NCBI GenBank assembly: GCA_028289405.1
Contig: JANQPP010000069.1
Span: forward strand, 1 to 38,406
Direction of reading: 5' to 3'
Source: Pirellulales bacterium
GTDB lineage: Bacteria > Planctomycetota > Planctomycetia > Pirellulales > JANQPP01
DNA length: 38,406 bases
Translations under genes and position numbers: made by a program
In this document: piece after piece, positions 1 through 7,551 of the stretch
Layout of the letters: every line of letters begins with the position of its first letter
Numbering within the stretch: the stretch's first letter is position 1
Notes under the pieces: generated by a model
What the model saw: the letters and a program-made list of their open reading frames with translations, nothing else
The model's database searches: none
Told to the model about the DNA's origin: nothing

Positions 1-1
1 T

Positions 2-1012
2 GGGCACGATTATATGCCGATCCTAGTGTGGAATATCTTCCTGGGCATGGCGACCACGGCGGCCGTGATGGCGGCGACAAGATTGTGGTTTGGCACTGCC
101 GCCGGAATCGCCGCCGGGCTGCTTTGCGCGGTGTGGCCGACGCAGGTGCAATTCACGACGATTCTGGCCAGCGAACTTCCCTATAACCTCTTTGCCATGG
201 CAGGCGTATTGGCCTGGATCACTCGCGGTTCAGGTATCGGCAAATGGGTCGCGTGCGGCGTCTGTTTCGCCGTGGCGTCTTACATACGTCCGGTGGGGCT
301 TTTGCTGCCAGTCGTGCTGGGCGGTGCGGATGTGCTGGCGGGGCGCCGCGGTTGGCGGGAAGCGGGTCTGGGCAGTGTGGTTTCGCTCGCCGTGATGGCG
401 GCGCTCATCGCTCCCTGGGCCTGGCGGAACACGCAGTTGTTCGGCCAATTCGTGCTGATCTCGACCAACGGCGGGACGAATCTGTGGATGGGTAACAACT
501 CCCAAGCGGACGGTGCATACATGCCGCTGCCTCACGAGGGCCAGGAAGGCATGGACGAAGCAGAGCGCGAAGCCCATCTGAAAGAAGAAGCTCTGCGGTT
601 CATCCGCGAGAATCCCGGCCAATTCGCCAGGCTAGTCGCGCGGCGAGTGTATCTGTTTTATCGCACGGAAACCATCGGCGTCGGCTGGAACGAGCAAGGT
701 CTGCTCGCGACCGGCCTCGGCGGCGCGATCACGCCGCTCAAGGCGGCAAGCGTCGGTTTTTGGTATCTGGCGCTTTTCTGCGGCATCGCCGGTGCAGTGC
801 TGTTATTCCGGGAAGAAGGGTTTTTTCAGGCCCTGTTCCATCCAGCCATGTTGCTCTGGTTGTATTACATGTCCGTGCATGCGGTCGTGGTCTCCGGTGC
901 CCGGTATCATTTCCCCGTCATTCCGCTGATCGCTTCCCTAGGCGGGCTGGCCCTGGCCCGAGGTTGGGTTCGCTGGTTTCCACCGAAAACAGCTTCACCC
1001 GGAATCCCCTGA
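2..1012 (+). CDS. GT39/PMT-like membrane glycosyltransferase, 5' end cut off
   Basis: The reading frame is open to the window edge, so the true start lies upstream; an internal ATG sits at 14. The visible 332 residues are a polytopic membrane protein with about seven hydrophobic segments. The stretch around LLCAVWPTQVQFTTILASE resembles the region following the first transmembrane helices in the GT39/PMT_2 fold (ArnT-like enzymes moving sugars from polyprenyl-phosphate donors on the periplasmic side). A soluble loop (about residues 155-215, TNGGTNLWMGNNSQADGAYM) is typical of the periplasmic loops of these proteins. The usual N-terminal catalytic acidic loop is not visible because the gene is truncated. 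Family membership is inferred from pattern and topology; donor and acceptor cannot be told. A 152-base gap without a clear terminator separates it from the next gene. Confidence 0.7.
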   Translation, partial: GHDYMPILVWNIFLGMATTAAVMAATRLWFGTAAGIAAGLLCAVWPTQVQFTTILASELPYNLFAMAGVLAWITRGSGIGKWVACGVCFAVASYIRPVGLLLPVVLGGADVLAGRRGWREAGLGSVVSLAVMAALIAPWAWRNTQLFGQFVLISTNGGTNLWMGNNSQADGAYMPLPHEGQEGMDEAEREAHLKEEALRFIRENPGQFARLVARRVYLFYRTETIGVGWNEQGLLATGLGGAITPLKAASVGFWYLALFCGIAGAVLLFREEGFFQALFHPAMLLWLYYMSVHAVVVSGARYHFPVIPLIASLGGLALARGWVRWFPPKTASPGIP

Positions 1013-1164
1013 ACACCGCCATCGCACGCGTCCGGCCATGATTTGGGGGAGACGAATTCCCGGCTTTTATCTGCTACGCTTGTGAACGGACCCTCTCGCT
1101 CCTAATCCGATCGTCCATGCCGGCTGGAATGCTCTCGAAAATCTTGATTCCCAGGTAAAGCAAC

Positions 1165-2928
1165 ATGTTGAAAAAATTGAAATGGCCCGCCGCCATGGCA
1201 TGCGTGGGCTTTCTGGCGGGGCTCGGCGTGGCGGTGATGCTGCTCTATAAGTCTTCCTTCGTGTCGCGGCTCGACGGGTTGAAGCAGCGGCTCGGGTTCA
1301 CGTCCTACTGGTCCACCTTCGGCTATGGCCACGACAAGGACCTAGGCCGTGTCTCCTGGAAGGCGGTGACTTCCCCCCAGCATCCCCGCTGGAAAGTGCG
1401 GCCCGGGTATGACGTGGAGTTGGTCGCCAGCGGTTTTACCTATCCGGTGAACATAGTGTTTCTACCCGATACGAGAGATGACCCCAGCGCGCCACGGTTT
1501 TACGTGAACGAACTGCACGGCACGATCCGCTACGTGACCAATGGCGGAGAGGTAGGCCTGCTGGCCGAAGGCCTGACGAACTTTAAACCCTTCCCGCTGG
1601 ACAAAAGCGACGAGCGGGGCCTTTCCGGCATGGCCCTCATCCCGGGCACGAACGACCTGCTCGTGACCACCTCCTACGAAGACGAAGCCAGCGGACTGTT
1701 GAGCAATCGCATTCTCCGCGTGAACACCCAAGACGGCGGCAAGTCGCTTGGCAGCGTGGAGACGGTCCTCGACCTGAAGGAATTCACTTCCCCCTCCAAT
1801 CAGATTCAACAGGTTCTCGTGGGGCCGGACGGCTTCGTGTATGTCTCGGTGGGGGACGGTGAGAACCACCAACTGAGCATGCAGAAAGGGAAGTTCGCCG
1901 GCAAGATTTTGCGAATGACGCTCGATGGAGCGGCCTGTGAGGAGAATCCTTTTTACGATCCGGCGAACCCTGATTCGCCCGCTTCGTACATCTTCGCCTA
2001 TGGCCTGCGAAATGTGTTCGACTTCGATTTCTTTGAACTTGCCGAGCAGCCGCTGCTCTACGGCGTGGACAACGGCAAAAACCTCGACCGGCTGATGCGG
2101 CTCGAGCGCGGCGGGAACTACGGCTGGAATGGCGATTACGCTAGCATTCGCATGAATGCCCTCTACACGTGGGGGCCGGAAAAGAACACCGCGCCGGTCG
2201 GCCTGGCCATCATCAAGGGCTCCGGGCTGGACAACGAACTGTTCGGCCGCTGCTGCGTGGCGCTGTATGGCCCGGTCGCGATCATGGGACCGAACCACGC
2301 GAAATCGATCGTGAGTTTCGGCATCGACCCTGTGACCGGACTCATCGCGGAGGGGCCGGATGAGTTGGTCCAATATCAGGGAGAAGGCAAGTCGACCGTG
2401 CTCGGCTTGGCCGAAGGTCCGGACGGCCTCTACTTCACGGACTTCTTCGGCGAATCGCAAGGTACCGAAGCGGACGGCGCGGGGAACGTGTGGCGGGTGG
2501 TCCCCTCCACGGAAACGTTGGGGATTCCCACGCTCGATGAAGAGCTGCTCGCCGAGTTGTCTCCCGCCGAACGGGGTCAGATCCGCTTCCGCCAGCACTG
2601 CATGACCTGTCACCGTCTGGACGGCTCCGGTGGCCGGGAAGGGCCCGAGCTGACGCACGCGGTGGAAAACCTGAAGCGCCGTTTGTCTTCGGCACCCTAT
2701 CTGGCGGAACAAGAACGCCTACTAGCGAGGGAAGACGCCTACTACCAGGAACAGAAATGGCGGATCGAGGAAGTATTGCAAGCCACGGAGGAGAACCGCC
2801 TCCGCGTGTGGCTCAAGCATCATCTGGAAGAGCCCCGCTTCGACAACCCTCACGCCAAAATGCCGAGCTTCCAGTTGGTCCCTGAACAGGACCGCGACGA
2901 GATCATCGAATTCCTGCTCAGCCGCTGA
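1165..2928 (+). CDS. PQQ-type sugar dehydrogenase (glucose/sorbosone dehydrogenase fold) with C-terminal cytochrome c
   Basis: The 587-residue product starts with a short basic segment and one hydrophobic helix (about residues 8-30), so it should be exported and possibly membrane-anchored. Residues about 70-450 show the beta-propeller pattern of glucose/sorbosone dehydrogenases (YDVELVASGFTYPVNIVFLP, VGPDGFVYVSVGDGENHQ, FAYGLRNVFDFDF, GGNYGWNGDY). A C-terminal class I cytochrome c domain has its haem motif CMTCH at 479-483, and M566 in KMPSF is a likely axial ligand. About 80 mostly helical, charged residues lie between haem motif and Met, which is unusually long. The expected role is periplasmic oxidation of a sugar or alcohol with electrons passed to the attached haem; the substrate is unknown. 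ATG 1165 is preceded by a weak AGG. Confidence 0.85.
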   Translation: MLKKLKWPAAMACVGFLAGLGVAVMLLYKSSFVSRLDGLKQRLGFTSYWSTFGYGHDKDLGRVSWKAVTSPQHPRWKVRPGYDVELVASGFTYPVNIVFLPDTRDDPSAPRFYVNELHGTIRYVTNGGEVGLLAEGLTNFKPFPLDKSDERGLSGMALIPGTNDLLVTTSYEDEASGLLSNRILRVNTQDGGKSLGSVETVLDLKEFTSPSNQIQQVLVGPDGFVYVSVGDGENHQLSMQKGKFAGKILRMTLDGAACEENPFYDPANPDSPASYIFAYGLRNVFDFDFFELAEQPLLYGVDNGKNLDRLMRLERGGNYGWNGDYASIRMNALYTWGPEKNTAPVGLAIIKGSGLDNELFGRCCVALYGPVAIMGPNHAKSIVSFGIDPVTGLIAEGPDELVQYQGEGKSTVLGLAEGPDGLYFTDFFGESQGTEADGAGNVWRVVPSTETLGIPTLDEELLAELSPAERGQIRFRQHCMTCHRLDGSGGREGPELTHAVENLKRRLSSAPYLAEQERLLAREDAYYQEQKWRIEEVLQATEENRLRVWLKHHLEEPRFDNPHAKMPSFQLVPEQDRDEIIEFLLSR

Positions 2929-3057
2929 GGTAGCCGCTTCACGCGCGGAAAAAGATGATCGCCCGCCCAATTGCCGGTATATTGCCGCTACCCTGGTTTC
3001 GACGAGGCGTGGTGCCGCGTCGCTTTACGAACCTTCCCCGATCTCAAGGAGAATCGC

Positions 3058-3618
3058 ATGCAAGCGCGATCCGTTCCCTGGCTGTTGGCCGGCTGGCTCA
3101 GTCTGGCTCTGTTCCCCTTTTCCGCCCGCTGCCAAGAAACGAAGGAGTTGAAGCCGGGCGACAAGGCTCCCGAGTTCGAACTTCCCGGCTCGGACGGCAA
3201 GACATACAAGCTGGCCGATTTCAAGGACAAGCAGGCCGTCGTGCTGGCCTGGTTCCCCAAGGCGTTCACCGGTGGCTGAACGGCGCAATGCAAGTCGCTC
3301 CGTGAGAGCGGCCAGGCGCTACGTAGCTTCGACGTCGCCTATTTCACGGCGAGCTGCGACCCGCCCGAGACCAATCGTGATTTCGCGAAATCTCTTGATC
3401 TCGACTATCCCATTCTGAGCGATCCTTCCAAGAAAGTGGCCGAAGCCTATGGCGTGGTCCATAAGGCACGTCCCGTTCCCGAGCGGTGGACCTACTACAT
3501 CGGCAAGGATGGCAAGATCCTGCACATCGACAAGAAAGTGAAAGCGGGTTCCCACGGCGCGGACTGCGTGGCCCAGCTTAAAAAGCTGAAAATTCCCCTC
3601 CGCGAAAAGCAGGAATGA
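3058..3618 (+). CDS. Exported peroxiredoxin, candidate selenoprotein (in-frame TGA at the peroxidatic position)
   Basis: ATG 3058 follows AAGGAG (3046-3051) at good spacing and opens a signal peptide (VPWLLAGWLSLALFPFSA). The frame meets TGA at 3277-3279 and then continues without another stop to 3616-3618, giving 186 residues if the TGA is read through. Homology runs unbroken across the TGA. Before it: GDKAPEFELPGSDGKTYKLA and AWFPKAFTGG. After it: TAQCKSLRE, SFDVAYFTASCDPPETNRDF, LDLDYPILSDPSKKVAEAYG, YIGKDGKILHIDK. This is a BCP/AhpC-TSA peroxiredoxin. The TGA is codon 74, exactly the peroxidatic cysteine of the family motif PxxxTxxC (P67, T71, U74). C78 or C100 could act as the resolving residue. 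A SECIS-like hairpin follows the TGA. Insertion of selenocysteine is an inference; the alternative is a nonsense mutation or sequencing error (TGC to TGA). No selA, selB, selC or selD is in the window. Confidence 0.8.
3280..3319 (+). promoter_or_regulatory. Bacterial SECIS-like hairpin downstream of the in-frame TGA
   Basis: Directly after the TGA (3277-3279) the RNA can fold into a stem of seven pairs: 3294-3300 (GTCGCTC) with 3306-3312 (GAGCGGC), including one U-G pair. It encloses the five-base loop CGTGA (3301-3305). A lower helix of four pairs can form between 3283-3286 and 3316-3319. The apical loop begins 21 bases after the TGA and has G at its second position. Both match what is known of bacterial SECIS elements (loop roughly 16-37 bases after UGA, G among its first two bases). 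Such hairpins bind SelB. The fold was found by eye; no energy calculation was done. Confidence 0.65.
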
Positions 3619-3631
3619 CGCGGGCCAGCAC

Positions 3632-4201
3632 TCACGGCGGGGGAGCTTGAATCTCTTCCGGTTCCAGCGCCGCGATGTGCGGCAGGTTGCGGTAAGCGTC
3701 CCGATAGTCCATGCCGTAGCCGACCGCGAACACATCCTCGATTTCGAACACGGTGAAGTCGGGCCGCGTTTCGACTTCGTGCCGCGCTGGCTTGCTGAGC
3801 AGCACGGCCGCGCGGAGCGATGCCGGCTGGAGTTCGCGCAGGGAGGACATGAGCCGCTGCAAGGTGCGGCCCGTGTCGAAGATATCGTCGACCAAGAGCA
3901 CGTGGCGGTCCCGGATGTCGGGCAGCAGATCGGTCCGCACTTCCAGCGGTCCCGGGACCGTCGCGCTCCCCCGGTAGCTCCGCGCTTGGATCACGCCTAC
4001 GCGAAGGGGTTCGCGAATATGGCGGATCAGGTCGGCGAGAAACACCAGGCTGCCACTCATCACGCCCACCACCGTCAGGGACTGTCCCGCGTATTGGTCG
4101 CGGATTTCGCCCGCCAGCCGCGCGACACCGGCATGGATCTCGTCGGTGGAAAGCAAGGTCTTCAAGCCGGTGTATCCTTCCGGTTGGTAAGAGGAATGCA
4201 T
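3632..4201 (-). CDS. hpt: Hypoxanthine phosphoribosyltransferase
   Basis: This is a purine-salvage enzyme that transfers the phosphoribosyl group of PRPP to hypoxanthine (and often guanine) in the cytoplasm. The 189-residue product from ATG 4201 has the family signatures: VVGVMSGSLVFLADLIRHI near the N-terminus, the PRPP-binding loop VLLVDDIFDTGRTL in the middle, and FAVGYGMDYRDAYRNLPHIA near the C-terminus. The length is usual for the family. The open frame extends upstream to 4255, but MHSSYQPEGY at 4201 gives a normal-length protein. The gene converges on the peroxiredoxin gene with 13 bases between the stops, and is divergent from the hydrolase gene at 4343. Confidence 0.93.
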   Translation of the reverse strand: MHSSYQPEGYTGLKTLLSTDEIHAGVARLAGEIRDQYAGQSLTVVGVMSGSLVFLADLIRHIREPLRVGVIQARSYRGSATVPGPLEVRTDLLPDIRDRHVLLVDDIFDTGRTLQRLMSSLRELQPASLRAAVLLSKPARHEVETRPDFTVFEIEDVFAVGYGMDYRDAYRNLPHIAALEPEEIQAPPP

Positions 4202-4342
4202 GACGAATCCAACTTCATGCGAGGCAGCGTATCGCAATCGTGCCCGCGGCGGCAAGCCAGCCTACCCAGGAACCGTCGCGAGGATTAGACTCCGGACAAG
4301 GTATTGGACTGAGAAATTCCGCCATGTCCCGGAGAAAGGCTC

Positions 4343-5098
4343 TTGAGTGATTCCACGACCACGGGTTGGAGCGAGGAGACCTTGGGCGGGCATCCCGCCG
4401 ACATCTTCGAGCCGGCGCGACGCAACGAGCACGGCTACGTGGTGCTGTACCTGCACGGCGTGCATCTGAACCGTTTGCGGGACCAGCCGGCGTTCACGGA
4501 ACTGTTCGAGCGGCATGGCCTGCCGGTGATTTCACCGCACACGCAGCGGAGTTGGTGGACGGACCGGGTTTGCGAGGAATTCGATCCGCAGCTTACGGCC
4601 GAGCGGCATGTGCTGGATAACGTGCTCCCCGCTATCGAGCAGCGCTGGGGAGCCATCGCGCCCCGCTTGGCGCTGTTGGGCACGAGCATGGGAGGACAAG
4701 GGGCACTGCGGTTCTCGTTCAAATACCCGGATCGTTTTCCGGTGGTGGCAGCCATCTCACCCGCCATCGATTATCAACGGCGCTGGCAGGACGGCGACGA
4801 AACCCTCCCCCTGATGTACCGCGATCCGGAGGAAGCCCGGCAAGACACGGCCACGCTGCACGTGCATCCGCTGAATTGGCCCCGGAACATGTGGTTCTCC
4901 TGCTGTCCGACGGATCTCCACTGGCACGAGAGCGCGGAGCGATTGCAAATGAAGCTCCAAGCCTTGGGCATTCCCCACGAGTGCGACCTGGAGACCGAGG
5001 GGGGTGGGCACGGCTTCGGCTATTATTCTCAGATGGCGGAGCGGGCGATCGGCTTCCTCGCCGAACGCTTAGACCGGGAACGATTGAGGATTTTGTGA
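4343..5098 (+). CDS. Alpha/beta hydrolase, putative esterase (esterase D-like)
   Basis: This 251-residue cytoplasmic protein starts at TTG 4343, chosen because GGAGAAAGG (4331-4339) sits just upstream; no ATG near the beginning fits. Signs of an alpha/beta hydrolase are the strand and oxyanion segment YVVLYLHGVH and the nucleophile elbow LLGTSMGGQGALRF (GxSxGG). The pattern KYPDRFPVVAAISPAIDY resembles the putative-esterase family (PF00756). A late histidine in GGGHGFGYY could complete the triad, with an Asp in CCPTDLHWHE as a candidate acid. The substrate is unknown. The stop is one base before the ATG of the MFS gene, which suggests translational coupling with it. Confidence 0.8.
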   Translation: MSDSTTTGWSEETLGGHPADIFEPARRNEHGYVVLYLHGVHLNRLRDQPAFTELFERHGLPVISPHTQRSWWTDRVCEEFDPQLTAERHVLDNVLPAIEQRWGAIAPRLALLGTSMGGQGALRFSFKYPDRFPVVAAISPAIDYQRRWQDGDETLPLMYRDPEEARQDTATLHVHPLNWPRNMWFSCCPTDLHWHESAERLQMKLQALGIPHECDLETEGGGHGFGYYSQMAERAIGFLAERLDRERLRIL

Positions 5099-5099
5099 G

Positions 5100-6485
5100 A
5101 TGACCTCCATGCACCAATCCGGTACGCCGCATCTCGAAACCTCCGCTTCGCCGGATGGGAAGGACGCACCGCCGCCACCCGAGGCAATCGCGGCGAAGAT
5201 GCGGTCTGCGGATCCGAATTTGCCCGGCCTCTACCGGGACGCCACATTCTGGGGCATGATTTCCACGCAGTTCTTCGGAGCCTTCAACGACAATCTCTAC
5301 AAGCAGTTGGTCTTACTTGCCAGCCTGGCGGCAATCGCTCCCGGCGGAGGGCAGAAGGACGACCAATGGCTGCCCATGCTGTTGTTTTCGCTCCCCTTCG
5401 TGCTCGGCTCTGGCTTCGCCGGTTTTCTAGCGGACCGCTACAGCAAGTCGCGGATCATCGTGTTTTCCAAGCTGGCCGAATGCGGGGTGATGGCACTGGC
5501 CGTGCTGGCCTTTCTGAGCTACGCCTGGATCGGCTCGTTTGGCCTGCTGTTCGTCCTGTTCTTGATGGGGACGCAGAGCACGTTTTTTGGACCATCGAAG
5601 TATGGCATCTTGCCGGATCTATTCCGTCCCCAGGATCTGCCACGGGCCAACGGCGCGATGCTGACCACGACGTTCGTGGCGATCATCGGCGGGATGATCT
5701 GCGCCGGCTTCCTGAAGGACCAATTCGCGCAGCATCTCTGGTTGGCGGCGGGCGTCTGCGTGTTGATCGCGTTGATCGGAACCGGCAGCGCCTTGTTGAT
5801 TGCTCCCACGCCTCCTTCACAACCCAACCTCGCCTTCGAGCCCGGGGCGCTGTTGGTGCCTAGAAGTATCCGCCGGCTCCTCTGGCGAGACCGGCCGCTG
5901 CTCAAGGCCCTGCTGGCCTCCTGTATGTTCTGGTTCGTGGGAGCGCTCGTGCAGCCCTCAGTGAACGCTTTGGGGAAGTTGCAATTCCAGGCGAGCGAGA
6001 CGTGGACGAGCATCCTCGCCGGCAGCGTCGCCATCGGCATCGCGGTGGGGGGCCTCCTCGCCGGGCGGCTGTGCCACGGACATGTCAATTTCCGCGTGAT
6101 GCGGGCCGGCTCGGTGGGATTGGTCGTCTGTTTGGCACTCCTTTCCCTGCCGGGCGGGAACCACGGACAGTGGCTCGGCTACTGGGGGAGTTTTTGCGTC
6201 CTGTTGATGACGGGCGTGTTCGCCGGATTCTTCGCCATTCCGCTACAAGTCTTCCTACAAGCCCGTCCGCCGGAAGGACAAAAAGGCCAAGTCATCGCCA
6301 CCATGAATTTTTCAAATTGGGTGGCCATCTTGGGAGCCGCGCCCATCTACCGACTATTTGGCGCGGTGCTAGAAGAAGCGTCCCAGCCGCCGAGCACCAT
6401 GTTCGCCCTCACGGCCGCCTGCATCTTGCCCGTGGCGATCTTTTATCGTCCTCGGGAAGCACCGCCGGAGCCGGTCGAAGCGTAG
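5100..6485 (+). CDS. MFS transporter, LplT-like (lysophospholipid transporter family)
   Basis: The 461-residue product has about twelve hydrophobic segments after a polar, disordered-looking N-terminus of 45 residues. The first helix carries FFGAFNDNLYKQ, typical of LplT and of the MFS half of Aas-type acyltransferase fusions. The loop between helices 2 and 3, GFLADRYSKSRIIVFSKLAE, matches the MFS GxLaDrxgrr signature, and THFGPSKYG-like TFFGPSKYGILPDLF supports the subfamily. LplT proteins flip lysophospholipids inward across the inner membrane for re-acylation. No PlsC/Aas acyltransferase domain is attached here. The start is one base after the hydrolase stop; a second ATG at 5109 is possible. 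The gene converges on the minus-strand gene at 6523 with a 37-base gap. Confidence 0.82.
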   Translation: MTSMHQSGTPHLETSASPDGKDAPPPPEAIAAKMRSADPNLPGLYRDATFWGMISTQFFGAFNDNLYKQLVLLASLAAIAPGGGQKDDQWLPMLLFSLPFVLGSGFAGFLADRYSKSRIIVFSKLAECGVMALAVLAFLSYAWIGSFGLLFVLFLMGTQSTFFGPSKYGILPDLFRPQDLPRANGAMLTTTFVAIIGGMICAGFLKDQFAQHLWLAAGVCVLIALIGTGSALLIAPTPPSQPNLAFEPGALLVPRSIRRLLWRDRPLLKALLASCMFWFVGALVQPSVNALGKLQFQASETWTSILAGSVAIGIAVGGLLAGRLCHGHVNFRVMRAGSVGLVVCLALLSLPGGNHGQWLGYWGSFCVLLMTGVFAGFFAIPLQVFLQARPPEGQKGQVIATMNFSNWVAILGAAPIYRLFGAVLEEASQPPSTMFALTAACILPVAIFYRPREAPPEPVEA

Positions 6486-6522
6486 GCTCCGGTTTTCTGG
6501 GACGTTTTCCGCTGGGGAGGCG

Positions 6523-7509
6523 TTATTCGTCCTCGCGCCAATCCTCTTGGTCGTCACGGGTGCCGGGAGCGTCTTCCAATTCTCCAAAGACGGCATCATG
6601 CCGGGTACGGGAGGGTTCCGTGTCCTGCTCATCGGCAGCCTCAGCCACCTCACGCCATTCGTGGCTCTCCGTGTCACCGGCATACGGATCAGATTCGTAT
6701 TCCCAAGACTCGGAAGTGGCCGTGGGGCCTACGCCGGGATAGAAGCGCGCCGCCATTTCTCGAAAGCGAGAACGCAAACCCCAGTGCAGCCAGCCTTGAT
6801 AGACGTTCCCCGCCATGGAGGCAAATAGGCCGACGATGGCCAGGAGGAAGGGAGTCGTCGGTTGCGGAACGGCGAGTGTATCCCCACCATTGTCTTGTTC
6901 TCTTTGTGCATTCCCTTCGTCGGCGTCGTCGAGGTTTACCCGCCCGGCTTGGTGACCCAATTCCGGTTTTCGGGACGCGACCTCATCTTCTGGAACATCC
7001 GGTCCGTCGTCGGTGGGAGAGGTTTCTTCGGCTTCGTCCGGGTCCGATTTTCGCGCTGCAAGGTCACGTTGATCATGGAGCAGATTTGACGGCAGGAAGC
7101 CAGGTTTTCTCGCCGGTGTCGGCGTGTTCGCCGCTTGTGTGTACGGCGAAGTGGGCGTTTCCTGTGGCGTCTCCACGGGCTCATCATCCGTGGTATCGCC
7201 TTCGGCGGGATCGCTATTCGTCAAAGGCGTATAGCCTACGCGGGTCGTCGAGCCGCCAACCTCGAGCCGATTAGGAACATCCGACAGATCTTCTTGGGGC
7301 AGCAATTCGCGGCCAATCTGAATGCGGTAGCGATCGAACTTGGCCAGCTCGGGAAGGATGCCCGCACGAATGACCTCGCCTTCCCGCAAAAGGTCAACTT
7401 CGTCTGGATTGATCTGGATGATGTATTCGACTTGGTTGTCGGCGGTGACTTCCCAACCGACGTCCACTCCAAACGTCAAGCTGGCGACAAGCGCGATCGC
7501 GGCGTGCAT
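6523..7509 (-). CDS. Exported, membrane-anchored protein of unknown function
   Basis: I do not recognise this family. The 328-residue product starts at ATG 7509 behind a good GAGGAG site and begins with a short hydrophobic stretch (MHAAIALVASLTFGVDVG) that could be a signal peptide. Residues about 20-90 look folded (VEYIIQINPDEVDLLREGEVI, GRELLPQEDLSDVPNRLEVG). A long acidic, Pro/Thr-rich disordered region (about 90-210) follows, then one hydrophobic helix (PFLLAIVGLFASMAGNVYQGW) and an acidic C-terminal tail of about 90 residues. The design is a secreted domain on a flexible stalk with a membrane anchor. The gene lies 42 bases downstream of the AI-2E-type transporter gene, so the two are probably co-transcribed. 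Confidence 0.75.
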   Translation of the reverse strand: MHAAIALVASLTFGVDVGWEVTADNQVEYIIQINPDEVDLLREGEVIRAGILPELAKFDRYRIQIGRELLPQEDLSDVPNRLEVGGSTTRVGYTPLTNSDPAEGDTTDDEPVETPQETPTSPYTQAANTPTPARKPGFLPSNLLHDQRDLAARKSDPDEAEETSPTDDGPDVPEDEVASRKPELGHQAGRVNLDDADEGNAQREQDNGGDTLAVPQPTTPFLLAIVGLFASMAGNVYQGWLHWGLRSRFREMAARFYPGVGPTATSESWEYESDPYAGDTESHEWREVAEAADEQDTEPSRTRHDAVFGELEDAPGTRDDQEDWREDE

Positions 7510-7551
7510 GGCAAACTCCTCGGTTTCAATGATGGCTACGAGGGGCCTGTC

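Noticed and set aside
1462..2712. 416-codon open frame on the minus strand
   Set aside because: It lies fully inside the PQQ-type dehydrogenase gene, has no recognisable motif, and long antisense frames are common in high-GC DNA.
3058..3279. Peroxiredoxin as a 73-residue truncated protein plus a separate short ORF at 3436-3618
   Set aside because: Similarity is continuous across the TGA, which falls on the catalytic Cys position, and a SECIS-like hairpin follows; a split gene explains this less well.
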